A DNA stretch of 64,000 nt. Origin: Desulfurivibrio sp. (GTDB lineage Bacteria > Desulfobacterota > Desulfobulbia > Desulfobulbales > SURF-16). Positions 25,805 to 34,364 of this stretch are shown in pieces; the stretch's first letter is position 1, and each line of letters begins with the position of its first letter. The stretch covers positions 1 through 64,000 of the forward strand of contig QZKJ01000008.1 of the NCBI GenBank assembly GCA_003605035.1, in the 5' to 3' direction. Below the pieces are notes generated by a model. That model was not told the DNA's origin and did no database searches. It worked only from the letters and a program-made list of their open reading frames with translations. The position numbers were made by a program, and so were the translations under genes.

Positions 25805-26850
25805 TCATTCCTTGATCAGCTGCTGGCCGCCGGCGGCCTTAAACGGTCCGACAATGTTCATTTTCACTTTTTTCCCTTCAATCAGTATTTCTTCATCCAT
25901 CACCATGGTTCCTGCAAAGGACAGCCTGGTATCGATAAAACTGGATAATGACCTGTGCACCATTCCTGATCCCCCGACCTTGAAGCGCACCAGAGTGCCG
26001 CTTTCCAGCATGGTGCCTTCCAGCTCCATGCGCTTCACCGAAATTGCGGCAAATTTCTCATCCCCGCTGTCCACCAGCTTCTCAAAGGTCATGGTGGCCG
26101 AACCATCAACGGAGAGGAGATTGCCGAATCCGCTCAGGAGGCCAGTTGCGGCCCATCCAGCTTCCAGGTCGCCCCGACCTCGACCATGCCGGCGGGGTAG
26201 GTCTCATACTCGTCCGCATAGGGTGACCGCAGCTCGGTCCGCTGCTCCTCGGTCGGTTCCGCGTCAAGGAGCCGCTTGCTCCAGATGCCGTCCTGTTTTT
26301 CAATCAGAATGCGGTGCCCGGCAAGCGGACCGTTGACCGTTTCGTTTGTTATGTTGCCGGCTATCTCTATGGTGGTTGTGGTGAACTCCGACAGGATGGT
26401 TTTCTTCAAGGCAGTCGGTCGGCCCTGGGAAGAGGAGAGAATCTCGTGCTTGCTTGATTCACCACCCTCCATGGTGATCCTGCCGGCCGCGACCTGATCA
26501 TCGTTCTGAAATGTCAGCGTTCCCTCCGACAGGCTGAATTGCATTTTTTCCTCTGTGATGCGGCCTGAAGGCAGGGAGCTGGCGCGCAACTGATAAGCGT
26601 TCTTTTCGACAGTTTTGGATGGAGACTCCTTCCGGGGAACCTGGGTGGGCAGTTGCCCGGCGAAATAAAGGGAAATCCCGCCGATGAGCAACATTACCCC
26701 CAACAAACCGGCAAATTTTCTCTTGATCGTGTCGGTGGCTATCTGCGCCCCGAGGCGGCCGCCGATGCTGAGAAAGAGAAAAATGATGCCGGCGACCACC
26801 AGGATGGTCGGCAGTGGGGTTTGCGACAGGGATTGAATCAGGTCAGTCAC
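25805..26850 (-). CDS. Uncharacterised membrane-anchored protein, interrupted by a frameshift
   Basis: Two minus-strand frames appear to be one gene. The first starts at GTG 26850 (AGGAGG five to six bases upstream) and has two N-terminal membrane helices (about 14-32 and 45-62), then a beta-rich outer part, ending ...VGATWKLDGPQLAS and a TGA at 26134-26136. The second frame continues LLSGFGNLLSVDGSATMTFEKLVDSGDEKF to 25805. Inserting one base near 26137-26145 joins them into one domain of about 347 residues with alternating G-T-W and T-F-E-K-L strands. The family is not recognised. An indel in the assembly or a real frameshift are both possible. Confidence 0.6.
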
Positions 26851-27389
26851 GGCGCCTCCTCCTCATCTCACTTATGGACGCCAAGACGGGCATCGGCCGG
26901 GCTCATTTGCGGCCCGGAACCCGCCGCTGTCAGGTAAGCCGCGCGGCCCGGCATCCTAACAATTGTCTATCCTGTAATCCCGCCTCTGTCAAGAGGATTC
27001 ATACAGCTGGCAAATGCCGGGCGCTTTATGATCTTCCGCCCACGCTTGCCCGTTTCCTTTCCCGCCATTTTCGTTACTTGCTGCCGCACCTGTGCCGGCG
27101 GCCCGGTGCCGGAGGTGATCTGATCGAGAGGGACCAAGAGAATAAAAGCGAAAGCGGGGTTTGGCGGGAGAGCCAACCCGGCCAAAAGCCAAAAGCAGAC
27201 TTGACCCCTTTTTGGCCCCTTTTGACCCCATTTCTGACAATTTCATCAATAAGTTACCATCGAACGCGAAGCTAAGGGGAGCGGCCCTCTTGGCTGAGAT
27301 GTCAGCAGGTCTTCGGATAAATCTTTACTCCATGATACGAGATAAATATGCAGGAAACTAATAATTTTAATGGACGTCCCCAATATCCG
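26851..27389. other. Gene-free stretch
   Basis: 539 bases without a gene I can support. Near 27200-27240 there are short repeats of TTTTGACCCC and TTGGCC. A 66-codon plus-strand frame (27161-27361) has no family resemblance or ribosome site. The stretch marks the edge of the accessory region. Confidence 0.5.
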
Positions 27390-27623
27390 CTATGGTTTGT
27401 TGAAGGTTTCCACATAGGTATCGATGAGCCTGCGGATCATGCGCTGATACTGTGTATGGTGCTTGGCTGCCTCAGATTTAAAGAACTCGACACTCTTTTT
27501 GCTGAGAGCAATGGTAACTTTCACCCCTTCTTCCCGAAAGGCAAGCTCTTCGGGAGGTGGGAGAAAGTCTCTAATGACCTTGGCATCAATAGGCTCATTG
27601 GTGTATTTAATTTTCGCGCTCAT
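27390..27623 (-). CDS. brnA: BrnA-type antitoxin (CopG/ribbon-helix-helix family)
   Basis: 77 residues from ATG 27623: MSAKIKYTNEPIDAKVIRDF...LPPPEELAFREEGVKVTIALSKKSVEFFKSEAAKHHTQYQRMIRRLIDTYV. The VKVTIALSKKSVEFFK strand-helix is the ribbon-helix-helix DNA-binding part, and the PxPEEL linker is typical of BrnA-like antitoxins. The family neutralises the BrnT ribonuclease and represses its own operon. The start overlaps the end of the toxin frame by 17 bases, the standard brnT-brnA order. The gene is intact although the toxin is not. Confidence 0.82.
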   Translation of the reverse strand: MSAKIKYTNEPIDAKVIRDFLPPPEELAFREEGVKVTIALSKKSVEFFKSEAAKHHTQYQRMIRRLIDTYVETFNKP

Positions 27624-27885
27624 AAATTGCCTTTCCCTTTCGCCAGTAACCGGCGCCAAATATGCGAATAACACCGCCGCGATAGGTAAATCGGACAGTG
27701 AGAACACCACCCTCGACCTCGCCGAAACAAAAATAGCGTTTTTCAGTTCCACTGTGAGCGAGGTCTTCGGCTATGACACGGCTGGGGTCGGCGAAAGCAT
27801 ACTGCGCAAGAGAAAACTGTACTCCATGTTTTTTCTGGTTTTAAGCATCCTTTTTTTCGTCCCATTCAAACCGTGTTTTCTTCAT
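27607..27885 (-). pseudogene. brnT: BrnT-type ribonuclease toxin with an in-frame stop at codon 15
   Basis: ATG 27885 opens MKKTRFEWDEKKDA, then a TAA (27843-27841), then in the same frame NQKKHGVQFSLAQYAFADP, VIAEDLAHSGTEKRYFCFGE and VIRIFGAGYWRKGKAIYE, to a stop at 27607. The segments match the BrnT fold (FEWDxxKxxxNxxKHGV; a RxFxxG stretch; R-I-x-x-A at the end). With one sense codon in place of TAA (CAA to TAA is one base change) it would be a normal 92-residue BrnT. As written the toxin is dead unless translation restarts or reads through. Confidence 0.78.
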
Positions 27886-27956
27886 AGATTGAATTTAGCA
27901 TAATGAAATACGATTTGCCATATTTATGTATGGCTTTTTATACGCTTTCAGCCAAC

Positions 27957-28041
27957 GTCGGCTGTTCGAGCGAAGCGCAACAGCCGACGATAGATAAGCT
28001 GACTGTGGGCGTAGCGAAGCGGAGCTCACGGTCAGCTTATC
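27957..28041. repeat. Hairpin-pair repeat, copy 1
   Basis: Two hairpins in a row. First, GTCGGCTGTT/AACAGCCGAC, a perfect ten-base stem closing a loop with GAGCGAAGCGC (27957-27988). Second, GATAAGCTGAC/GTCAGCTTATC, a perfect eleven-base stem that continues through GTGGGC/GCTCAC to a loop with GTAGCGAAGCGG (27993-28041). Both loops contain GCGAAGC, a heptamer known to form an unusually stable DNA mini-hairpin. Confidence 0.7.
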
Positions 28042-28351
28042 GCCTACATCAGTTGCCCGCCGTGGAGGTTGTTGATTAATCAGGCAGTAGCTATAACCTT
28101 GAACCTGCCAAAAAATCGGGTACGTGATGCGGGTCAACTGAATGTGATGGTTCGGCAATTTTTGCTGTTTGATTTCTATATTGCCCATTTTGGTCCCAAA
28201 ATCGACAATGCGGTCTTGTAATATCAACTAGTTACAGAGTACGCAAACTGGCATTACATTGTAATCTCAATTGTTTAGCGTGGTCCGACCCCATTTGGAT
28301 TTGGATAGGCCATTTGGATAGGCGGAGCGTGAGCGGAGCCTGTCAAGGAGC

Positions 28352-28425
28352 GTTCGAGCGAAGCGCAACAGCCGACGATAAGCTGACTGTGGGCGTAGCG
28401 CAGCGGAGCTCACGGTCAGCTTATC
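28352..28425. repeat. Hairpin-pair repeat, copy 2 (left arm missing)
   Basis: Nearly identical to copy 1 from GTTCGAGCGAAGCGCAACAG onward. It lacks the left arm of the first hairpin and one GATA of the GATAGATA between the hairpins, and its second loop reads GTAGCGCAGCGG. Same orientation as copy 1. Confidence 0.7.
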
Positions 28426-28741
28426 AGTGTTAATAAGTGGAAACTTTCCATAATATCAACCCATATAGACGGACTAATTTTCCACTTGTTTATGATATTA
28501 AATGGTTAAACATGGAAAGTCGCCCCCTTATGGCTCGGCACGGCAGACAAACCACCAGTCAACTCTTCAGGCCAGCAATTTGCCCGGAATCTTGGTTCAA
28601 TCCGGCTGCCATCCCTGACAAAATGCCCAGTTGACATTCTGTCTTTGTTATGACGATAAAATGCCGCAGATTTGCCGGGTTGGCAACCATTTTATTTGCG
28701 GAAGAGAATAGCCGGATAAAACGAACGTAGCGACATCCATT

Positions 28742-30382
28742 TTACTGCCTGGCATCGACAAAACAAAAAGACCGGCCGTCAAACAATCCCCGGTCGCTCA
28801 GTTTCAGTTCCGGGATCACCAGCAGGGCCATGAAGGAGAGGGTCATGAAGGGCGCCCTGAGATTGGAACCCAGCCCGTGGGCCAGCTGGTCCAGTTCGGC
28901 GTAGCGCCGGCCCACCTGCTGACCGTCACCATCGCTCATCAGGCCGGCGATGGGCAGCGGCAGCAGGTCCACGCAGCTCGCGTCCGCCACGGCAATGCCG
29001 CCTTTGGCCTCGATCACCGCATTGACCGCCCGGCAGAGCGAATCGGCATCGGTTCCCACTGCCACCACGTTATGGGAGTCATGGGCCACGCTGGAGGCCA
29101 GCGCCCCATTTTTCAGCCCGAAGCCGCGGATCAAGGCCAGGGCCGGGGGCGCCTCCTGGTATCGGTTGACCACGCAGAGCAGCAGGATGTCCTGCTCAGG
29201 ATCGGCTACCGGGACGCCCCCAGCCCGGCGCGGCTCAAGCAGGAGCCTGCGGGTGATCAGTTCACCGTCAATGGCCTCGATGACCGGCAGCGGGCCCTGG
29301 CCTGCCGGCAGCTGCAGGTCAGCGGCAGTAATGGGCCGGGCCCGGAAGTTGTTGACCGGGGCAACCGCAATCTTTGGCAGCAGGGTGAAGCCAATCAGCG
29401 CCGCCAGGTTGCCGGCAAGCCAGACCTTCAGCACCAGGAAGTCGCGCAGATCAGCAACCAGGGCCGCGTCCATGGCATCACCGGGCCGCAGCAGCCCCAC
29501 CGGAAGCCCGTAATGCAGCACCGGGTTGACGCAGGCGCAGCGCAGCACGGCCAGGGGATGGTGGCCCAGGGCCACGGCCCTGGCCGCCAGCCGGTCGAGG
29601 TAGCCTGCGGCCAGATCGTCCGGATGCTTGTCGTCGCAGCAGAGCATCACCTGCTCGGTGTGGGTGGTGATCAGGGAATGGAGGGCCGCAAAGTTGCACG
29701 CCGCCGAACCTTCCCGCACGAGAATATGCATGCCGCAGGCAAGCTTGTCATGGGCCTCGGCCAGGGTAAAGCATTCGTGATCCGTGCTAATCCCCGCCGC
29801 TGCGTAGCGCGCCGCCTCGCTGCTGCGCAGCCCCGGGGCATGGCCGTCCACCGGCCGGCCCAGCCGGCGGGCCAGCTCGATCTTTGCCATGACCTGCGCA
29901 TCACCGGCCAGCACACCGGGAAAATTCATCATCTCCGCCAGATGGCGCACTTCGGGCTCCTGGAAAAGACTCTCCATTTCCGCCAGATCCAGCGCGGCGC
30001 CCGCCGTCTCAAAGGGGGTGGCCGGCACGCAGGAGGGCACCCCGAAAAAGGTCTTGAAGGGCGTGCGGCGGGCGCTTGCCACCATGAAACGCACCCCGTC
30101 CGCGCCCAGCACGTTGGCGATCTCGTGGGGGTCGGCCACTGCCGCCACCATGCCGTGCCGCACCGCCTGCCGGCCGAACTCGGCCGGCGGCAGCATGGCG
30201 CTCTCGATGTGCACATGGGCGTCGATGAAACCGGGAATCAGATAGGGGTAACCCGGCTCTTCATCCCCCAGTTCCTCTACCTCCGTGATCACGCCCCCGG
30301 CCCAGCTCACCCGGCCCCGGAAGATCCGCTTGTCCAGCACCTGGACCACATTGCCTTCGATGCTGCCTGCCGCCTTATCCAT
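28742..30382 (-). CDS. ade: Adenine deaminase
   Basis: 546 residues from ATG 30382, an amidohydrolase-fold adenine deaminase. The metal site PGFIDAHVHIESAMLPP is at 50-66 (His56, His58). Further family motifs are AVADPHEIANVLG near 93, a GHAPG stretch with a metal-site His near 195, and DDKHPDDL. The enzyme converts adenine to hypoxanthine and ammonia in purine salvage. Longer starts up to 30496 would extend into the neighbouring gene and add residues unlike the family; GGGGGAG lies just before 30382. It is the last gene of a minus-strand run starting with the M32 peptidase. Confidence 0.92.
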   Translation of the reverse strand: MDKAAGSIEGNVVQVLDKRIFRGRVSWAGGVITEVEELGDEEPGYPYLIPGFIDAHVHIESAMLPPAEFGRQAVRHGMVAAVADPHEIANVLGADGVRFMVASARRTPFKTFFGVPSCVPATPFETAGAALDLAEMESLFQEPEVRHLAEMMNFPGVLAGDAQVMAKIELARRLGRPVDGHAPGLRSSEAARYAAAGISTDHECFTLAEAHDKLACGMHILVREGSAACNFAALHSLITTHTEQVMLCCDDKHPDDLAAGYLDRLAARAVALGHHPLAVLRCACVNPVLHYGLPVGLLRPGDAMDAALVADLRDFLVLKVWLAGNLAALIGFTLLPKIAVAPVNNFRARPITAADLQLPAGQGPLPVIEAIDGELITRRLLLEPRRAGGVPVADPEQDILLLCVVNRYQEAPPALALIRGFGLKNGALASSVAHDSHNVVAVGTDADSLCRAVNAVIEAKGGIAVADASCVDLLPLPIAGLMSDGDGQQVGRRYAELDQLAHGLGSNLRAPFMTLSFMALLVIPELKLSDRGLFDGRSFCFVDARQ

Positions 30383-30405
30383 GCTCCCCCGCCCCTCTCC
30401 GGCCC

Positions 30406-31617
30406 TCATGCAACCCTCACCCCAAGCAGTCCCTTCAGGTACAGGCTTTCGGGAATGTGCAGTTTCACCGGATGATCGGGGCTCTGGCCGAGCCATTGCA
30501 GCATCTGCACATCGCAGCCGGCATCAATGGCCCCATCGGCCACGATTTTCTGGAAGAGTTCCACATTCATCAGGCCGGAGCAGGAAAAGGTGAAGAGCAG
30601 GCCGCCCGGCCGCAGCAGTTTGCAGGCCAGCCGGTTGATATCCTTGTAGCCCCGGCTGGCGCGCAGCAGCTGGCTTTTTGCCTCGGCGAACTTGGGCGGA
30701 TCGAGGATGATCAGATCAAAGGAGCGTCCTTCGGCATCATAGTGCCGCAGCAGCTGAAAGACATCGGCCTTGAGGTTGGTGCAGCGCTCTTCGGCAATCC
30801 CGTTGAGCTGCACGTTTTTGTCGATCAAGGTCAGCAGACCGGCCACATCCTCCACATTGGTGACATGGCTGGCCCCGCCCCGCAGGGCAGCCAGGCCGAA
30901 GCCGCCGGTGTAGGCAAAACAGTTGAGCACCTCCCTGCCCGTGCTGAAAGAGCGGACCAGCTGGCGGTTGACCCGTTGGTCCAGATAAAAGCCGGTCTTG
31001 TGGCCCTGCTTGACATCAACGAAAAATTTCAGGCCATGCTCCTCGATGGCGATCAGCTCCGGCGGCTCCTCGCCCCACAACGGGCCGCGCCGCGGCTGCA
31101 GGCCTTCCTTTTTACGGACCTCGGCATCGGAGCGCTCATAAATGCCGCGCACCCCGGGGAGGGTCTGCAGCTGTTTGATAATCGTCTCCTGCCAATGCAC
31201 CACTCCCACGCTTAAAAACTGGCAGACCAGAAAATCGCCGTAGCGATCGACAATCAACCCGGGCAGCCCGTCAGCCTCGGCGGACACCAGCCGGAAGGCG
31301 GTGCTCTGCTCAGGAATCCGCAGTTCCTCCCGCCGGGCCAGGGCGGCCTGCAGGCGGCGCTTAAAAAAAGAGCGGTCGATCTCCTCCTCCTGATCAAAGC
31401 TCCAGAGGCGCACCCGGATCTGCGAGACAGGGGACCAGGCGCCCCGGCCCAGGAACCGGCCGTCAGAGGAGGCGACCTCCACGGTTTCGCCGGGCTCGGG
31501 ATCTCCTCCCAGGTCTTTGACCGCGCCGGAAAACACCCAGGGGTGCCGGCGCAGCAGCGAACGCTCACGCCCTTTCTGCAGGATGACTCTGTTCAATTCC
31601 CGATCCTTTGCCGTCAT
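30406..31617 (-). CDS. rlmI: RlmI-type 23S rRNA (cytosine) methyltransferase family protein
   Basis: 403 residues. The N-terminal PUA-like domain (about 8-85) has RRHPWVFSGAVKDLGG; the middle RlmI-type domain has GLIVDRYGDFLVCQFLS; the C-terminal Rossmann methyltransferase has VLNCFAYTGGFGLAALRGGA (SAM site) and the catalytic LIILDPPKFA near 300. The family puts a 5-methyl group on a cytosine of 23S rRNA (C1962 in E. coli); close relatives may differ in target. Its ATG overlaps the stop of the cupin gene (ATGA), and ade follows 23 bases on. Confidence 0.88.
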   Translation of the reverse strand: MTAKDRELNRVILQKGRERSLLRRHPWVFSGAVKDLGGDPEPGETVEVASSDGRFLGRGAWSPVSQIRVRLWSFDQEEEIDRSFFKRRLQAALARREELRIPEQSTAFRLVSAEADGLPGLIVDRYGDFLVCQFLSVGVVHWQETIIKQLQTLPGVRGIYERSDAEVRKKEGLQPRRGPLWGEEPPELIAIEEHGLKFFVDVKQGHKTGFYLDQRVNRQLVRSFSTGREVLNCFAYTGGFGLAALRGGASHVTNVEDVAGLLTLIDKNVQLNGIAEERCTNLKADVFQLLRHYDAEGRSFDLIILDPPKFAEAKSQLLRASRGYKDINRLACKLLRPGGLLFTFSCSGLMNVELFQKIVADGAIDAGCDVQMLQWLGQSPDHPVKLHIPESLYLKGLLGVRVA

Positions 31618-32039
31618 TGCTTGACCGTTACCGGCCGGCCCGCCACCCCGGCATAGAAAACCAGGATTTCCGCCGTTTCCCGGCCCTCGTTTTTGCCGTA
31701 ATGCCAGGTGTTCACCACCTCGACAAGCGCCTCGCCGGCTTTGAGCCGGAGGGTCCGCTGGTCCTTGCTGATCACCGTCAGCTCACCTTTGAGCAATACC
31801 CCGGCATTGATCACCGGGTGCTCGTGCAGCGGCAGCTGCGCGCCCGGCGGGATGCTGATTTTCAGGATGGTGATCTCCGGGGTACCGGCCGGGTAAGCCG
31901 GCAGCGGGGCGCCGTCCCAGCTTACCCCTGACTTGACCAGCTCCTCCACCCGCAGCCCTTCGCCCGCCGCCTGGTCCGCGGCCCGCACCGGGCCGGCGGC
32001 GAGCAGCAGCAGGCAGATGACAAGGATCAGTTTTCGCAT
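31614..32039 (-). CDS. Exported cupin-domain protein
   Basis: 141 residues with a clear signal peptide (MRKLILVICLLLLAAGPVRA, likely cut after ARA) and a single cupin barrel (about 55-135). The metal-binding pattern is PLHEHPVINAGVLLKGELTV, with a later NTWH. The function is unknown; the closest pattern is that of small periplasmic cupins. It overlaps rlmI by four bases and lies 48 bases after the M32 peptidase, so it is probably co-transcribed with both. Confidence 0.8.
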   Translation of the reverse strand: MRKLILVICLLLLAAGPVRAADQAAGEGLRVEELVKSGVSWDGAPLPAYPAGTPEITILKISIPPGAQLPLHEHPVINAGVLLKGELTVISKDQRTLRLKAGEALVEVVNTWHYGKNEGRETAEILVFYAGVAGRPVTVKQ

Positions 32040-32087
32040 GTCCGCCCTCTTCCTTTTTTTGCCCCTGCTCTACAGCAGGTCCGGCAC

Positions 32088-33599
32088 TCATTGCGGCGAC
32101 AATCCGTAGATCTCGCCGTATTTGCGCCGCAGATAACGCAGATAGGGGGCCGGGTCGATTTTTGAGCCGGTCACCCGCAGCACCAGTTCCTGGGGGGTGA
32201 ACTTGCGGCCATGGCAGTGGATCTTTTCCCGCAGCCAGGCGAGCAGGGCCGCGAAACTGCCCCGGCGCAACTGCTCGTCGAGATCCGGGATATCGCCGTG
32301 GATCTTCTCCCACAGCTGGGCCGAGATGAGGTTGCCCAGGGTATAGGTGGCAAAGTAGCCCAGCGAGCCGCCGGACCAGTGCACATCCTGCAGCACTCCC
32401 TGGCTGTCGTCGGGCGGAGTGACGCCGAGATATTCCTCCATCCTGGCGTTCCAGATGGCGGGCAGCTCATGCACGGCGATGGTGCCTTCGATCATGCCGA
32501 TTTCCAGTTCCAGGCGCAGCATGACATGGAGATTGTAGGTGGCCTCATCGGCATTGACCCTGATCAGCGACGGCTCCACCCGGTTGATGGCCCGGTAGAA
32601 GGTGCGGAGATCCACCTGCCCCAGGGCCGCGGGGAAGCGCCGGCGGTATTCGGGATAGAAATGCTCCCAGAACGGCAGGGAACGGCCCACCAGGTTTTCC
32701 CACAGCCGGGACTGGGACTCGTGCACGGCAAGCGACGCCCCGCCGGCCAGGGGGCTACGTTCAAAGGACTGGCTGCAGCCCAGTTCATAGAGGGCGTGGC
32801 CGGCCTCGTGCATGGTGCCAAACAGCGAGGCCACCGGGTGGTTTGCCTCAAAACGGGTGGTGATGCGCACATCATTGATGCTGAAATTGGTGGTGAAAGG
32901 ATGGGCCGAGCGGTCCTGGCGGCCGCGGTCCCAGTCATAGCCGAAGGCGGTAATCACCTTGACTCCGAAGTCCCACTGCTGCTGCTGGTCAAACGGTCCC
33001 TGGAGAAAGGAGTCATCCACCTGGGGTCGGGCGGTGATCTCCTTAAGCAGCTCCACCTGCCGGGGCCGCAGGCCGGCAAAGATGGCCTGGACCTCGGCGG
33101 TCGTCATGCCGCGCTCATACTGATCAAGCAGAAGGTCATAGGGATGCTCCGCCGGCGGGAAGAAGGTGATATAACGCCGGTTCAGCTCCACCACCTTTTC
33201 CAGATGGGGACGGAAGAGGGCGAAATCCGCGGCAGCCCTGGCCTTGACCCAGGCCTCAAAGGCCCTGGAGGTGGTCAGGGCGAACTCGGCGACAAAGTCG
33301 GCCGGCACCCGGATTTTACGCTCATAGTCATGGCGGGTGACCGCGAGCAGCCGGGCCACATCCCCATCCGGCTCCGCTCCGGCAAATTCCGCTTCCACAT
33401 CGTTCAGCAGCGCGCCGATCTCCGGGTCGGTGAACTGCTGGTGGGCGATGCGGCTCAAGGTGGCGAGCTGATTGCCCCGGGCTTCGGCCCCAGCCTTGGG
33501 CATGTAGGTCTGCTGGTCCCAGCCCAGCAGGGCCATGGCATTATTGACGTCGGCGATTTCAGCCAGCAGGGTGGTCAGTTTTTGCAGTTTGTCGCTCAT
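32088..33599 (-). CDS. M32 family carboxypeptidase (Taq type)
   Basis: 503 residues, the family's usual length, all-helical. The zinc site HEAGHALYE lies near 262-270 (HExxH), and the third ligand is in the HESQSRLWENLVGRSLPFW stretch near 292. N-terminal MALLGWDQQTYMPKAG (about 18-34) and C-terminal YTLGNLISAQLWEK are also typical. The enzyme is a cytosolic metallo-carboxypeptidase with broad specificity that trims peptides. It seems to be the first gene of the run M32-cupin-rlmI-ade. Confidence 0.92.
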   Translation of the reverse strand: MSDKLQKLTTLLAEIADVNNAMALLGWDQQTYMPKAGAEARGNQLATLSRIAHQQFTDPEIGALLNDVEAEFAGAEPDGDVARLLAVTRHDYERKIRVPADFVAEFALTTSRAFEAWVKARAAADFALFRPHLEKVVELNRRYITFFPPAEHPYDLLLDQYERGMTTAEVQAIFAGLRPRQVELLKEITARPQVDDSFLQGPFDQQQQWDFGVKVITAFGYDWDRGRQDRSAHPFTTNFSINDVRITTRFEANHPVASLFGTMHEAGHALYELGCSQSFERSPLAGGASLAVHESQSRLWENLVGRSLPFWEHFYPEYRRRFPAALGQVDLRTFYRAINRVEPSLIRVNADEATYNLHVMLRLELEIGMIEGTIAVHELPAIWNARMEEYLGVTPPDDSQGVLQDVHWSGGSLGYFATYTLGNLISAQLWEKIHGDIPDLDEQLRRGSFAALLAWLREKIHCHGRKFTPQELVLRVTGSKIDPAPYLRYLRRKYGEIYGLSPQ

Positions 33600-33781
33600 C
33601 GTTTCTCCTTTCGCTTACGGCATGGCAGGCTTGCCAGTGCCATAATAGGCCGAAAATCGGATGGTTACAAAGAAATAAATCATTTTTTTTTAAGGAGAAC
33701 CCCGGCCAGCCGCCCCGCCCCGGGGTCGCGGTGAGCCTGCCCAGGCCCTTTTCCCCGACCATTCTGCCGCCGGATGAATCG

Positions 33782-34279
33782 TCAGCGCACCGCCTGGATG
33801 CCGGACTGCTTGCCTGGCGTTCTGGCCTGCCCCGGCCTACGCGAGAAGAGCTTGACCAGCAGGGCGGTGCCCAGGCCCCAGGCCCCGTTGATCAGAAAGG
33901 CGGTGATGAGCAGCGGCGGGTGCCAGCCGCCGCCCAGGGGTTTGCCTTTAAGGGGCAGGACCACCAGCAGGGCGACCAGCGAGGGGAAGATGGCGCCGAA
34001 GAGAAAGGAGACCGGCCAGTAGCCGAAACCGGTCGGAAAACGTCGGTCGATCAGGACAAAAAAGATGCCCCAGAGGCCGCCGAAAAAGGCCAGGGATAAA
34101 ACGGCTGGCACGCCGAAGGGCTTGGTGGCTGCCATGGCAAAGGGGGCGAAGGGCGCCAGCTTGATGGCCCACAGCAGCGAGAGCGTCAGCTGGTGAAAAA
34201 CCAGGGTGGCCAGGAACCCGGCCAGAAAGCCGATCAGCAGCCTGGCCGCCAGGCTTGGGAATGATGGGGTGTCTGTCAT
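33782..34279 (-). CDS. Uncharacterised four-helix membrane protein
   Basis: 165 residues with about four membrane helices: 12-32, 56-76, 88-110 and 121-143 (LLIGFLAGFLATLVFHQLTL; VLSLAFFGGLWGIFFVLIDR; and so on). The tail is basic and looks cytoplasmic. Related small membrane proteins occur in many proteobacteria without a known function. AAAGGAG lies eight bases before ATG 34279; a frame that continues upstream to 34825 is only the antisense-like shadow of rpiA and was not used. Confidence 0.75.
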   Translation of the reverse strand: MTDTPSFPSLAARLLIGFLAGFLATLVFHQLTLSLLWAIKLAPFAPFAMAATKPFGVPAVLSLAFFGGLWGIFFVLIDRRFPTGFGYWPVSFLFGAIFPSLVALLVVLPLKGKPLGGGWHPPLLITAFLINGAWGLGTALLVKLFSRRPGQARTPGKQSGIQAVR

Positions 34280-34364
34280 GATGCTTCTCCTTTGTTGGTT
34301 GGGCCGGCAGCTGACCGGCCTGATGAAAACTGAAAAATCTTTGTGATGGTAATACCGCCTGCGC

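Larger units (their letters stand above)
27886..28741. other. Gene-free, repeat-rich accessory stretch
   Basis: 856 bases. It carries two copies of a hairpin-pair repeat (27957-28041 and 28352-28425) and a short tandem of CATTTGGATAGGC-like units near 28290-28320. Open frames here (27895-28227 minus; 28437-28634 plus) run through the repeats or lack family resemblance and are not called. Confidence 0.5.

Noticed and set aside
27895-28227. 110-codon minus-strand frame over the accessory stretch
   Set aside because: Its C-terminal half is read through hairpin repeat copy 1 and the rest has no family resemblance or ribosome site.
27957-28425. Possible integron attC sites
   Set aside because: The hairpins lack the GTTRRRY/RYYYAAC core ends of attC, no integron integrase is in the window, and no cassette gene lies between the copies.
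28437-28634. 65-codon plus-strand frame
   Set aside because: No ribosome site, no recognisable domain, and odd composition; not supportable as a gene.
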